From assembly GCF_002154505.1 (NCBI RefSeq), contig NZ_MUBM01000035.1, positions 1 through 59,701 on the forward strand: 59,701 nucleotides of DNA. Direction: 5' to 3'. Below the pieces are notes generated by a model. That model saw nothing but the letters and a program-made list of their open reading frames with translations, had not been told where the DNA came from and did not search any database. Origin of the DNA: Streptomyces carpinensis (lineage in GTDB: Bacteria > Actinomycetota > Actinomycetes > Streptomycetales > Streptomycetaceae). The position numbers were made by a program, and so were the translations under genes. Shown here piece after piece: positions 18,099-26,457 of the stretch (the first letter of the stretch is position 1; the number at the start of each line of letters is the position of its first letter).

Positions 18099-18458
18099 CT
18101 AGGGAAGGGGCGTCGCGGCGAGGAACCGCTGACGGTCCACGATCGCCCGGTCGATCTCCCCGGTGGCGACCAGCGCGCCCGAATCGTCTACGGCCCGCAC
18201 GAGGAAGGTGAGCCGCCGGCCCGCCGCGGCGGCGGGTGCCTCGGCGAGGACCTCCACGCCGCCGCCCACGCGCGTGGCACGCAGGTGCCGGACGCGGATC
18301 GCCGTACCGACCGTGGTCTGGCCCGCGGTGGTGAACGGCGCGGCTGCCCGCATGGTCGCCGCCTCCATCCACGCGATCAGCCGCGGGGTGGAGAGCACGG
18401 GCACGTCACCGCTGCCCACCGACTCCGCGGTGTCGGCATCGGTCACCACGTGTCGCAT
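18099..18458 (-). CDS. Hotdog-fold thioesterase (FlK-like)
   Basis: This 119-residue protein is a single hotdog domain. The segment VLSTPRLIAWMEAATMRAAA carries the Thr and Glu, and VRHLRAT the His, at positions used by FlK-type acyl-CoA thioesterases. GLVATGEIDRAIVD-like residues near the end (ALVATGEIDRAIVDRQRF) form the last strand. Many such actinobacterial proteins hydrolyse or bind acyl-CoA thioesters of unknown identity. ATG 18458 is the first start in frame. It is convergent with the small acidic gene. The pseudogene fragment upstream is on the same strand. Confidence 0.85.
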   Translation of the reverse strand: MRHVVTDADTAESVGSGDVPVLSTPRLIAWMEAATMRAAAPFTTAGQTTVGTAIRVRHLRATRVGGGVEVLAEAPAAAAGRRLTFLVRAVDDSGALVATGEIDRAIVDRQRFLAATPLP

Positions 18459-18467
18459 CGCACCACG

Positions 18468-18858
18468 CTAACCTCTCGCGGCTCCGTGCGCCGACCGGTG
18501 ACAGGACGGCCCGGTCGCCTTCGTTCCGGCTTCGAACGGTGCGACGGCTGCGGGGAACGGGACGTGCGGGCGGTGCTCGCGGGCCGTCAGGGGCCTGCGG
18601 GTGAAGGTGTCGTCCTCGGCCCGCAGGCAGACGTCGTGCTGGTGGGTGACGACGCCGGTGGCGGGTTCGTCGAGGAGCCGGGCCAGTACGTACGCGGCGG
18701 CCAGGCCGGTCACATCCCTGATCGTGCCCATGGTGAGCAGCGACCGGGTCTCCGCGATGGCCTCGTGTTCGCCCGCTGTGATGATGACGCGCGTGCCGGG
18801 GCCACGCCGTGGACGGCGATGGCCACGGCGATGTTGTCGAGGTCGTCCGAGCGGACGT
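18468..18858 (-). pseudogene. Decayed TrkA-N/RCK-like NAD-binding domain fragment
   Basis: On the minus strand two coding-like pieces join through a one-base shift near 18800. The first reads SDDLDNIAVAIAVHGVAP; the second reads GTRVIITAGEHEAIAETRS, then LLTMGTIRDVTGLAAAYVLA. Third positions in both are G/C-rich. The pattern (acidic DD, NIAVAIA helix, then a VIIT strand) fits the second half of a TrkA-N Rossmann domain as found in potassium channel or transport regulators. The N-terminal part is missing: the fragment stops at the repeat at 18862. The family call is tentative; the decay is clear. Confidence 0.45.
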
Positions 18859-18861
18859 CTC

Positions 18862-18891
18862 GATCGCGTGATAAGCGGGGGTTATCGGGCC
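18862..18891 (+). repeat. 30-bp repeat with GATAA/TTATC palindrome, copy B
   Basis: This copy has the same orientation as copy A (16473-16502) and is identical except for two C/G changes. It marks the end of the TrkA-N-like fragment and lies 254 bp upstream of the second YdeP-type gene. Confidence 0.75.
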
Positions 18892-18932
18892 GGTCCCGCG
18901 GTCCCAGCGAATGGAGCACCGGCAGGACGCGG

Positions 18933-18945
18933 GTGATAAGCGGCG
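18933..18945 (+). repeat. Partial copy of the GTGATAAGCGG repeat
   Basis: GTGATAAGCGGCG repeats the left half of copies A and B, but the TTATC half is not conserved. It lies 42 bp after copy B and 200 bp before the YdeP-type start, so the region could hold one full and one half site. Confidence 0.55.
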
Positions 18946-19144
18946 CCGATCGGATCATCGAAAAGCCCTCTTTGACTTCCCCGTGTGCACCGGCGGAGGC
19001 TGGCCCGGCAGCCGAGTTGACCATTCACGGCCCATGCAGGAGTGTGTCGCAGATCGGTCCTGGTTCGTGGACATGGTGCGTGAGTCCTGTGTGCCGCGAC
19101 CCGATCCGCACCTGCCTGCGCGGCAGAAAGAGGCGTACCGGACA

Positions 19145-21439
19145 ATGAGCGTCATCCAGGACCCGAGTGACGACCTGTCGGTCACCCCGCCCAAGCGCTG
19201 GGCCACGGGTGTTCCCGCGGTCACCCACGCGATCGAGTACTCCCTGGAACAGACCTCGGTGCGGCGGACCGCCCTGACGCTTCTGAACGTCAACCAGGCC
19301 AAGGGCTTCGACTGCCCGGGCTGCGCCTGGCCGGAGCCCGGGCCGGGGGAGCGGCACCGCAACGAGTACTGCGAGAACGGCGCCAAGCACGTCGCCGACG
19401 AGGCCACGTCGCGCCGGGTCACCGCCGACTTCTTCCGCCGGTACTCGATCGGGGAGTTGGCCGGAAAGTCCGACTACTGGCTCAACCAGCAGGGCCGTCT
19501 CACCGAACCGATGGTCAAGCGGCCCGGCGCGACCCACTACGAGCCGATCGGCTGGGACGAGGCGCTCGGACTGCTCGCCGGCGAACTCAGGGAACTCGAC
19601 TCTCCCGACGAGGCCCTCTTCTACACCTCCGGGCGGCTGAACAACGAGGCCGCCTTCCTGCTGCAGCTGTTCGCCCGTGCCTTCGGCACCAACAACCTGC
19701 CGGACTGCTCCAACATGTGCCACGAGTCCAGCGGTTCCGCGATGCAGGAGACGCTGGGCATCGGCAAGGGGAGCGTGTCGCTGGACGACATCCACAACGC
19801 CGACCTGATCTTCGTCGTCGGGCAGAATCCGGGCACCAACCATCCGCGCATGCTCTCAGCCCTGGAGGAGACCAAGCGCAACGGCGGGCAGATCGTGGCC
19901 GTGAACCCGCTGCCCGAGGCCGGGCTGATCCGTTTCAAGCACCCGCAGAAGCCCCGCGGGGTGCTCGGCCGCGGCACACAGATAGCCGACCAGTTCCTGC
20001 AGATCCGCCCCGGTGGCGACCTCGCGCTGTTCCAGGCGCTCAACCGGATGCTGCTCGAGGCGGAGGAAGCGGCACCGGGCGCCGTTCTCGACCGGGCGTT
20101 CATCGACGGCTTCACCACCGGCTTCGACGACTTCGCCGCGCACGCCCAGAAGGTCTCCTGGGACGACGTCCTCACGGCGACCGGGCTCACGCGCGAGGAG
20201 ATCGAGCGTGTGCACGACCGGGTCCTGGGGAGCAGGAAGATCATTGTGTGCTGGGCCATGGGCCTGACCCAGCACAAGCACGGTGTGCCCACGATCCGTG
20301 AGGTCGTCAACTTCCTGATGCTGCGCGGCAACATCGGCAGGCCCGGCGCGGGCGTCTGCCCGGTCCGCGGCCACAGCAACGTTCAGGGCGACCGCACCAT
20401 GGGAGTGTGGGAGCGGATGCCGCAGCGGTTCCTGGACGCTCTCGGCCGCGAGTTCGGTTTCACCCCGCCCACCCGGCACGGCCTGGACTCGGTGAACGCC
20501 ATCCGGGCCATGCGCGACGGCACTGCCCGCGTCTTCCTCGGCGTCGCCGGCAACTTCGTGCGCGCCACCCCGGACAGCCTCGTCACCGAGGAGGCGATGC
20601 GGCGATGCCGGCTCACCGCACACATCTCCACCAAGCTCAACCGCTCCCACACGGTCTGCGGCGAGGTGGCCCTCATCCTTCCGACGCTGGGCCGCAGCGA
20701 CCGCGACGTCCAGGCCACCGGTGAGCAGTTCATCACCGTCGAGGACTCCATGAGCCAGGTGCACGCCTCCCGCGGACGACTGGCGCCGGCCTCCCCGCAC
20801 CTGCTCAGCGAGGTTGCCATCATCAGCCGTCTGGCTCGCAGAACCCTGGGGGACGAGCCGTCCATCCCCTGGGAGGAGTTCGAGTCGGACTACGGCACCG
20901 TCCGCGACCGGATCTCCCGCGTCGTGCCGGACTTCGAGGACTTCAACGCCCGCGTCGCCGAGCCCGGCGGCTTCCGGCTGCCCAACCCGGTCAACCGGCG
21001 GGTCTTCCCCACCCCGAGCGGCAAGGCGGTCTTCACCTGCAACGAGTTCACCATGCCGAGGGTCCCCGACGGGCATCTGCTGCTGCAGACCCTGCGCTCC
21101 CACGACCAGTGGAACACCGTTCCGTACGCGATGAACGACCGCTACCGCGGCATCCACAACGCCCGCCGGGTGGTGCTCGTCAACCCGGCCGATCTCGGCG
21201 CCCTCGAGCTCGCCGACCGGGACCGGGTCGACCTGGTGAGCTCGTGGCACGACGGCGTCGAGCGCCGCGCGGCGGACTTCACGGTCGTCGCCTACCCCAC
21301 GCCCCCCGGCTCCGCGGCCTCCTACTACCCGGAGACCAACGTCCTGGTACCGCTGGACAGCGTCGCGGACATCAGCAACACCCCCACCTCCAAGGGGGTC
21401 GTGGTCCGTCTGGAGCCCGCCGTCGTGCGGGAGCGGTGA
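19145..21439 (+). CDS. YdeP/FdhF-type molybdopterin oxidoreductase (copy 2)
   Basis: This 764-residue protein is collinear with the copy at 4450-6768 and very similar throughout: GVPAVTHAIEYSLEQTS, FDCPGCAW, RHRNEYCENGAKH, LPDCSNMCHESSG, VGQNPGTNHPRM, and the C-terminal RSHDQWNTVPYAMNDRYRG. It keeps the same N-terminal Cys trio and the probable Mo-ligand Cys. ATG 19145 is used because it matches the start of copy 1, though the frame is open back to 18911 without a ribosome site. FdhD follows 176 bp later, fitting a bis-MGD enzyme that needs sulfuration. The substrate is unknown; formate is only one possibility. Confidence 0.93.
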   Translation: MSVIQDPSDDLSVTPPKRWATGVPAVTHAIEYSLEQTSVRRTALTLLNVNQAKGFDCPGCAWPEPGPGERHRNEYCENGAKHVADEATSRRVTADFFRRYSIGELAGKSDYWLNQQGRLTEPMVKRPGATHYEPIGWDEALGLLAGELRELDSPDEALFYTSGRLNNEAAFLLQLFARAFGTNNLPDCSNMCHESSGSAMQETLGIGKGSVSLDDIHNADLIFVVGQNPGTNHPRMLSALEETKRNGGQIVAVNPLPEAGLIRFKHPQKPRGVLGRGTQIADQFLQIRPGGDLALFQALNRMLLEAEEAAPGAVLDRAFIDGFTTGFDDFAAHAQKVSWDDVLTATGLTREEIERVHDRVLGSRKIIVCWAMGLTQHKHGVPTIREVVNFLMLRGNIGRPGAGVCPVRGHSNVQGDRTMGVWERMPQRFLDALGREFGFTPPTRHGLDSVNAIRAMRDGTARVFLGVAGNFVRATPDSLVTEEAMRRCRLTAHISTKLNRSHTVCGEVALILPTLGRSDRDVQATGEQFITVEDSMSQVHASRGRLAPASPHLLSEVAIISRLARRTLGDEPSIPWEEFESDYGTVRDRISRVVPDFEDFNARVAEPGGFRLPNPVNRRVFPTPSGKAVFTCNEFTMPRVPDGHLLLQTLRSHDQWNTVPYAMNDRYRGIHNARRVVLVNPADLGALELADRDRVDLVSSWHDGVERRAADFTVVAYPTPPGSAASYYPETNVLVPLDSVADISNTPTSKGVVVRLEPAVVRER

Positions 21440-21615
21440 GGCCGTCGCCGTCGGCACAGTGACGGCGGGACGGGGGCGCGGCCCGGCTCAGGCCGCCGGG
21501 CTCCGGGACCCGGATGGCGCCGTCCCGACGACATGCGCGGCGTGCCCGTCCATCATCGAACCAGCTCGACCGCACCACACCGGCGGAGTGCGACTCCGCG
21601 GAGAGGACTCGGACC

Positions 21616-22452
21616 ATGGGGCGCGTGACCGTGCGGCGCAGGGTGCTGCGCATTCGGGAAGGGGTGTCCACGTATCGCCCGGACACCCTGGCGGCCGAGG
21701 AGCCCATGGAGATCCGGGTCGGCGGGCGGCCGCTCACCGTGACCATGCGCACCCCGGGTGACGACTTCGACCTCGCGGCCGGGTTCCTGGTCAGCGAGGG
21801 CGTGGTGCACGCGGCCGACCACGTGCGGGGCATCCGCTACTGCGCGGGCGCCACCGCGGAAGGCGGCAACACCTACAACCTGGTGGACGTCGCCCTGGCT
21901 CCGGGCGTGCCGGCCCCCGACGCGTCACTGGAGCGGAACTTCTACACCACGTCCTCGTGCGGGCTGTGCGGCAAGGCGAGTCTGGACGCGGTGCGCACCT
22001 CGGCGGCCTGGTCCGTGGCCGAGGACGCGCTGCGCGTCGGGCCGGAACTGCTCGCGGCCCTTCCCGACCGGCTACGGGCGGCCCAGAGGGTGTTCGACAG
22101 CACCGGCGGCCTGCACGCCGCGGGGCTCTTCACGGCCGAGGGCGAACTGCTCTGGCTGCGGGAGGACGTGGGCCGGCACAACGCCGTGGACAAGGTGGTG
22201 GGACACGCCCTGCGGTCGGGGCTGCTGCCGCTGCGCGAGACGGTGCTGATGGTCAGCGGCAGAGCCTCCTTCGAGCTGGTACAGAAGGCCGTGATGGCGG
22301 GGATCCCGATGCTGGCGGCGGTGTCCGCTCCCTCCTCGCTGGCCGTGGACCTGGCGACGGAGAGCGGACTGACCCTGGTCGGCTTCCTGCGTGGGGCCTC
22401 GATGAACGTCTACACCGGAGGCGAACGCCTGCAACCGCAGCCTGTGGGCTGA
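21616..22452 (+). CDS. fdhD: Formate dehydrogenase accessory sulfurtransferase FdhD
   Basis: This 278-residue protein carries the FdhD hallmark TTSSCGLCGKASLDAVR, whose C-G-L-C pair relays sulfur from a cysteine desulfurase to the molybdenum cofactor. TPGDDFDLAAGFLVSEGVV, WLREDVGRHNAVDKVVGHAL and MVSGRASFELVQKAVMAGIP are also diagnostic. It would activate the YdeP-type enzyme encoded upstream and probably copy 1 as well, since no other fdhD is visible. The ATG at 21616 gives the expected length. It is convergent with the LysR gene. Confidence 0.96.
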   Translation: MGRVTVRRRVLRIREGVSTYRPDTLAAEEPMEIRVGGRPLTVTMRTPGDDFDLAAGFLVSEGVVHAADHVRGIRYCAGATAEGGNTYNLVDVALAPGVPAPDASLERNFYTTSSCGLCGKASLDAVRTSAAWSVAEDALRVGPELLAALPDRLRAAQRVFDSTGGLHAAGLFTAEGELLWLREDVGRHNAVDKVVGHALRSGLLPLRETVLMVSGRASFELVQKAVMAGIPMLAAVSAPSSLAVDLATESGLTLVGFLRGASMNVYTGGERLQPQPVG

Positions 22453-22571
22453 CCCCGGCGAGGCACACGCCGCCCACCGCACTGGCCGTCCGGCCACCCG
22501 CTCGCCGTCCGCCCACCGCGCTCCCCGGTCCACCGACTCACCGACCGGGGCACCGAGCCCGGCAGCGCGCA

Positions 22572-23486
22572 TCACGAGCCCGTGCCCTCCAGGGCGGCGG
22601 CGATGTCGGTGCGGCGGGCGATCTCGGTCAGCGCGCGGGCCATGACCGACCCCGGCTCACGGGCGGTGGTCACCAGACCGACCAGCACCGCCCTGGCGGG
22701 CTCCACCAGCGGCACCGCCCGCATGCCGTGCGGAACCCCGAAGACGTGCAGCCAGGCGTGCGGCACGATGCTGGCCCACTGCTCGGTCCTGACGTGGGCG
22801 ATCAGCGCGGCCACCGAATCGGTCTCCACCCGGGGCGCGGGCCGCAGTCCGAGCTCGGAGAACACCTCGTCCAGCACCCGGCGGCCCTGCATGGTCCCGG
22901 TCAGCAGGCACAGCGGCAGCCGCGACGCCTCCGTCCAGGTGGCCGTCGCCCGGTGGGCCAGGCCGCCGGCGGAGGTGGTCAGCAGTACATACCGCTCCTG
23001 GTACAGCGGGACCGTCCGGAAGTTCTCCGACAGGTCCCTGTGGAGGTAGGTGATTCCGGCGTCGATCTCGAAGTTGCGCAACTGCCGGAGAATGTCGTCG
23101 GACTGAAGGTCCGCCATGACCTCCACGGTGACCAGCGGGTGCGCTGCACAGAACGGGCTGGTCAGCAGCGACACCGCGCCGGTGGCGGTCGGGACCGCGC
23201 CGATCCGCATCCTGCCGCTCAGGCCGGTGCGCAGGGCGCCCACCTCGTCCTTGAGGGCGTCGCGGTCGGCCAGGATCCGCTGCGCCCACACCACGATGCG
23301 CTCGCCCTCGGGTGTCAGCCCCTCGTACTTCCGGCCGCGCCTGACCAGCGGTACGTCCAGTTCCTCCTCCAGCTTCCGGATCGCCTCCGAAAGAGCCGGC
23401 TGGGAGACGTAGCAGGCCTGGGCGGCACGGGCGAAGTGGCGCTCCCGGGAGAGGGCCACGAGGTACTCGAGTTGACGGAACAGCAC
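22572..23486 (-). CDS. LysR-family transcriptional regulator
   Basis: This 304-residue LTTR has an N-terminal winged helix-turn-helix (FRQLEYLVALSRERHFARAA, then YVSQPALSEAIRKLEEELDV) and a periplasmic-binding-type effector domain from about residue 90 (GRMRIGAVPTATGAVSLLTS). The start is GTG at 23486, placing the HTH at the usual distance from the N-terminus. It lies convergent to fdhD, so it is a candidate regulator of the molybdoenzyme genes. LTTRs more often act on divergent targets, and no gene starts within 340 bp on the other side. Confidence 0.92.
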   Translation of the reverse strand: MLFRQLEYLVALSRERHFARAAQACYVSQPALSEAIRKLEEELDVPLVRRGRKYEGLTPEGERIVVWAQRILADRDALKDEVGALRTGLSGRMRIGAVPTATGAVSLLTSPFCAAHPLVTVEVMADLQSDDILRQLRNFEIDAGITYLHRDLSENFRTVPLYQERYVLLTTSAGGLAHRATATWTEASRLPLCLLTGTMQGRRVLDEVFSELGLRPAPRVETDSVAALIAHVRTEQWASIVPHAWLHVFGVPHGMRAVPLVEPARAVLVGLVTTAREPGSVMARALTEIARRTDIAAALEGTGS

Positions 23487-23828
23487 GCCATGGGTCTACC
23501 CGACAGCCTGCGGGAACGCCAGTCGTGCAGCGCGGGCACGGACCGTTGCACCGTGCAGGCACCGGTGGCGCCGACGTCGATCCAGCGCCATGGACCGGCG
23601 GCACTTGGGCGAACGCACCCTCGGTGCTCCGTCGGCGAGCGTGGCCGGGACGCCCTCGCCGCCGATGTCCCCGGGCACCCGGATGCCGTCGGAGAAGGCG
23701 CCCCGGGGCGTGAACCGGAATCGCGGCACCAGGTCCCTTGTGGAAGGATGCACGATGGGAATGCCTGTTATGCCCGCATATGGGCGACGGACCGCAACGG
23801 CATACGCCCCCATCACGAGGAGGTTCCC
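23487..23828. other. Intergenic stretch with a coding-like remnant on the minus strand
   Basis: No complete gene is visible. On the minus strand, roughly 23620-23745, a frame reading DLVPRFRFTPRGAFSDGIRV has G/C-rich third positions like real coding sequence but no clear start or recognisable family. It may be a gene remnant. The last 60 bases should hold the promoter and leader of the bL37-like gene. Confidence 0.35.
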
Positions 23829-23906
23829 ATGTCCTCGAAGCGACGCCGCAAGAAGAAGTCCCGCCGCAACCACCAGGCGAACCACGGGCGACGCCCCCAG
23901 TCCTGA
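23829..23906 (+). CDS. bL37-like 25-residue ribosomal protein
   Basis: The 25-residue product MSSKRRRKKKSRRNHQANHG-RRPQS is extremely basic and ends with ANHGRRP, the signature I associate with bL37, a tiny large-subunit protein reported from mycobacterial ribosomes. The ATG follows GAGGAGG at ideal spacing. It is far below common gene-calling limits. It has no cysteines, so it is not one of the zinc-switched ribosomal paralogues. It appears to be transcribed alone. Confidence 0.75.
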   Translation: MSSKRRRKKKSRRNHQANHGRRPQS

Positions 23907-24017
23907 CCTCCGGGGGAACGGGCCTGCGCGCCGCGAGCCGGATCGACGGGCCCGCGTGCCGTGAGGCCGGAGCCGCCGCTGACCCGCCCCACGGCACGCA
24001 GCCGTGCGCGAGGCGGG

Positions 24018-24977
24018 TCAGTCGCGTGGGAAGGGGTGCAGGAGAGGGCGGCCGGTCGCGAAACGGTGGACCTGTTCGACGATCAGGCGTTCGGCGCGTG
24101 GGCGGAACGCGGCGGAGCCACCGGCGACGTGAGGGGTGATGAGAACACCGGGAGCCTGGCGCAAGGGGTGGTCGGCGGGCAGGGGTTCGGGGTCGGTGAC
24201 GTCCAGCGCGGCCCGCAGCCGGCCGCCGCGGGTCTCGTCGAGCAGCGCCTCGGTGTCGAGGGTGCGGCCACGGCCGACGTTGACGACCAGGGCGCCGTCG
24301 GGCAGGGCGGCCAGCTCCTTGACGCCGAAGAGCCCGGCCGTGCCGGGGGTCTCGGGCAGGACCAGGACGACGATGTCGGTGGCCGGGAGCAGTCCGGGCA
24401 GGTCGGCCACGGCGTGCACGTCCTGGCCGGGGCGTGCCCGGCGGGCGACGCGGACGACGTGGGCCTCGCAGGCCAGCAGGCGTCGTTCGAGGGCGGCGCC
24501 GATGGAGCCGTAGCCGACGATCGTCACCGTCGCGTCGGCGAGGGACCGCGTGAAGTGGGGCTCCCAGCGCCCCGCGGTCTGGTCGGTGACCCAGCGCGGC
24601 AGATCGCGCTGGGCGGCGAGGATCAGGCCCAGGGCGTGTTCGGCGGTGGACGCGTCGTGCAGGCCGCGGCCGTTGTGCAGGCCGACCCCGGTGGGCAGGA
24701 GCGGCAGGAGCTTTTCGACACCGGCACTGAGCGACTGCACCGCGCGCAGGTGCGGCAGCCGCGGCAGCAGGCGCACGGCGTCCGGCACGGCGTAGGGCAT
24801 GACCCACAGGCCCACACGGGCCAGGAGGTCCGCGGCGGGTTCGCTGCCCGGCGTCACGCCGTCCCAGACGTGCACCCGCACACCCGCGGGCCAGGGCCCG
24901 TGCCGCCGGTCCATGTCCGGCCACGGGACGAGTACGTCGGTGGCGTCGGTGGCGGTGTCGTGAAGGGCTCTGGTCAT
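24018..24977 (-). CDS. NAD-dependent 2-hydroxyacid dehydrogenase
   Basis: This 319-residue D-isomer-type 2-hydroxyacid dehydrogenase has the Rossmann loop TVTIVGYGSIGAALERRLLA. The catalytic Arg is in VNVGRGRTLD, the Glu in DVTDPEPLPADHPL and the His in PGVLITPHVAGGSA. It would reduce a 2-ketoacid or oxidise a 2-hydroxyacid with NAD(P)H in the cytoplasm. The ATG has GGAGA upstream. It is divergent from the MFS transporter across 74 bp containing an inverted repeat, which suggests shared control by the nearby IclR protein. Confidence 0.92.
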   Translation of the reverse strand: MTRALHDTATDATDVLVPWPDMDRRHGPWPAGVRVHVWDGVTPGSEPAADLLARVGLWVMPYAVPDAVRLLPRLPHLRAVQSLSAGVEKLLPLLPTGVGLHNGRGLHDASTAEHALGLILAAQRDLPRWVTDQTAGRWEPHFTRSLADATVTIVGYGSIGAALERRLLACEAHVVRVARRARPGQDVHAVADLPGLLPATDIVVLVLPETPGTAGLFGVKELAALPDGALVVNVGRGRTLDTEALLDETRGGRLRAALDVTDPEPLPADHPLRQAPGVLITPHVAGGSAAFRPRAERLIVEQVHRFATGRPLLHPFPRD

Positions 24978-25020
24978 CGGGCTCTCCTTCTCGTACGGTT
25001 CTTCCCGTCCAGTGAAACAC

Positions 25021-25037
25021 TTTCCATCTCACGGAAA
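25021..25037. promoter_or_regulatory. Inverted repeat between the divergent dehydrogenase and MFS genes
   Basis: TTTCC-ATCTCAC-GGAAA is a perfect 5+5 inverted repeat with a 7-bp spacer in the 74-bp divergent promoter region. An IclR-family gene follows the MFS gene, so this is a good candidate for its operator. The assignment is inferred. Confidence 0.5.
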
Positions 25038-25051
25038 ACAGGGGGTCAGGG

Positions 25052-26377
25052 ATGACAGCGACGTCACCTGCCACCGACACCGCCGGGCCCCAGGCCGCGC
25101 ACTCCGGCTTCTGGAGGTCCGCCCGCGCCCGCCACCTGATGCCGGTCGCGTTCGTCACGTACTCGCTCGCCTATCTCGACAAGTCCAACTACGCGATCGC
25201 GTCCGCCGGCGGCATGGCCGACGACCTGCACCTGTCCGCGGGGGCCGACTCCCTGATCGCCGCGTCGTTCTTCCTCGGCTACTTCTTCTTCCAGATCCCC
25301 GGGACGATCTACGCCGAGCAGCGCAGCGCTCGCCGGATGGTCGCCTGGTCGACCGTGGCCTGGGGGCTGCTCGCCATGGCGCAGGGACTGCTCAGCAGCC
25401 CCGCTCAGCTGATCGCGGTCCGCTTCGCGCTCGGCGTCGTCGAGGGCGCGGTGCTGCCGTCGATGGTCATGCTTCTCGGCCGCTGGTTCACGCGCGGCGA
25501 GCGAGGACGTGCCAACACCTTCCTCATCCTCGGCAACCCGGTCACGGTGATGTGGCTGTCGGCGGTCTCCGGCTGGCTGGTGTCGGCCTCCGACTGGCGT
25601 GTGATGTTCGTCGCCGAAGGCGTGCCCTCCGTGCTGTGGGGCCTGTGCTGCCTGCGGCTCATCAAGGACCGTCCCGAGCAGGCGCACCGGCTGCCCGCAC
25701 ACGAACTGGCACTCCTGCGCTCCGACCTGGCCGCCGAACAGGCCGCCGCGCCGCCGGTGTCCGGCACCCTGCGCCGCCAGTACCGCACGGTGCTGCGTTC
25801 GGCCCCGGTGCTCACCATGGCCGCGCAGTACTTCTTCTGGTCCTTCGGCATGTACGGCTTCGTCTTCTGGCTCCCCGCGATCATCAAGAAGGGCTCGGGC
25901 GAGGGCATCGGCGCCACCGGACTGCTCACGGCCATCCCGTACGCCTGCGCGGCCGGCGCCATGTTGCTCAACTCCCGCCTGTCCGACCGCAGCGGCCGGC
26001 GCCGCGCCGCCGTGTGGCCCTGGCTGGCCTGCGGCGGCCTCGCACTCCTCGCCTCCTACGCCGCCGGCGACCACTTCCCGGTGGCCCTCGCCCTGCTCGT
26101 CGTCGCGGGTCTGTGCCTGTACGCGCCGTACGGACCGTACTTCGCCCTGGTCTCGGCGCTCGCCCCGCCCGGCATCGCCGGCGCCGCCGTCGCGCTCGTC
26201 AACTCCTTCGGCGCACTCGGCTCCTTCGCCGGGACCTACCTGGTCGGCTGGGTGCGCGGGACGCAGCTCGGCGACGCCGGCGCCTTCGGGCTGATGGCCG
26301 TCTGCGCCCTGGTCGCGGCGGTGCTGACCCTGGCGGTCCCCGACCGGACGGCCTCCCGGCCGGTCCCGGTACGGTGA
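25052..26377 (+). CDS. MFS transporter, anion:cation symporter-like
   Basis: This 441-residue transporter has 12 predicted membrane segments. The YSLAYLDKSNYAIASAGGMA segment in the first helix and the FLGYFFFQIPGTIYAEQRSA/RRMVAW loop mark the ACS family, which takes up organic anions such as sugar acids, phthalate or tartrate with protons or sodium. GRWFTRGERGRANTFLILGN is the conserved helix 4-5 region. Divergent partner: a 2-hydroxyacid dehydrogenase; downstream partner: an IclR regulator. Together they look like an uptake and oxidation unit for a hydroxy acid. The ATG follows GGGGG. Confidence 0.9.
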   Translation: MTATSPATDTAGPQAAHSGFWRSARARHLMPVAFVTYSLAYLDKSNYAIASAGGMADDLHLSAGADSLIAASFFLGYFFFQIPGTIYAEQRSARRMVAWSTVAWGLLAMAQGLLSSPAQLIAVRFALGVVEGAVLPSMVMLLGRWFTRGERGRANTFLILGNPVTVMWLSAVSGWLVSASDWRVMFVAEGVPSVLWGLCCLRLIKDRPEQAHRLPAHELALLRSDLAAEQAAAPPVSGTLRRQYRTVLRSAPVLTMAAQYFFWSFGMYGFVFWLPAIIKKGSGEGIGATGLLTAIPYACAAGAMLLNSRLSDRSGRRRAAVWPWLACGGLALLASYAAGDHFPVALALLVVAGLCLYAPYGPYFALVSALAPPGIAGAAVALVNSFGALGSFAGTYLVGWVRGTQLGDAGAFGLMAVCALVAAVLTLAVPDRTASRPVPVR

Positions 26378-26457
26378 TCTCGACGCGGCGGCCGAGCGGG
26401 GCACGACGGCCGCCGCACCCGGCCGTGACGGCGGCACAGAACACGGAGGCGCACACG

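Noticed and set aside
19017..19045. TTGACC with a weak -10 as promoter of the second YdeP gene
   Set aside because: The sequence at the -10 position (GAGTGT) fits TANNNT poorly.
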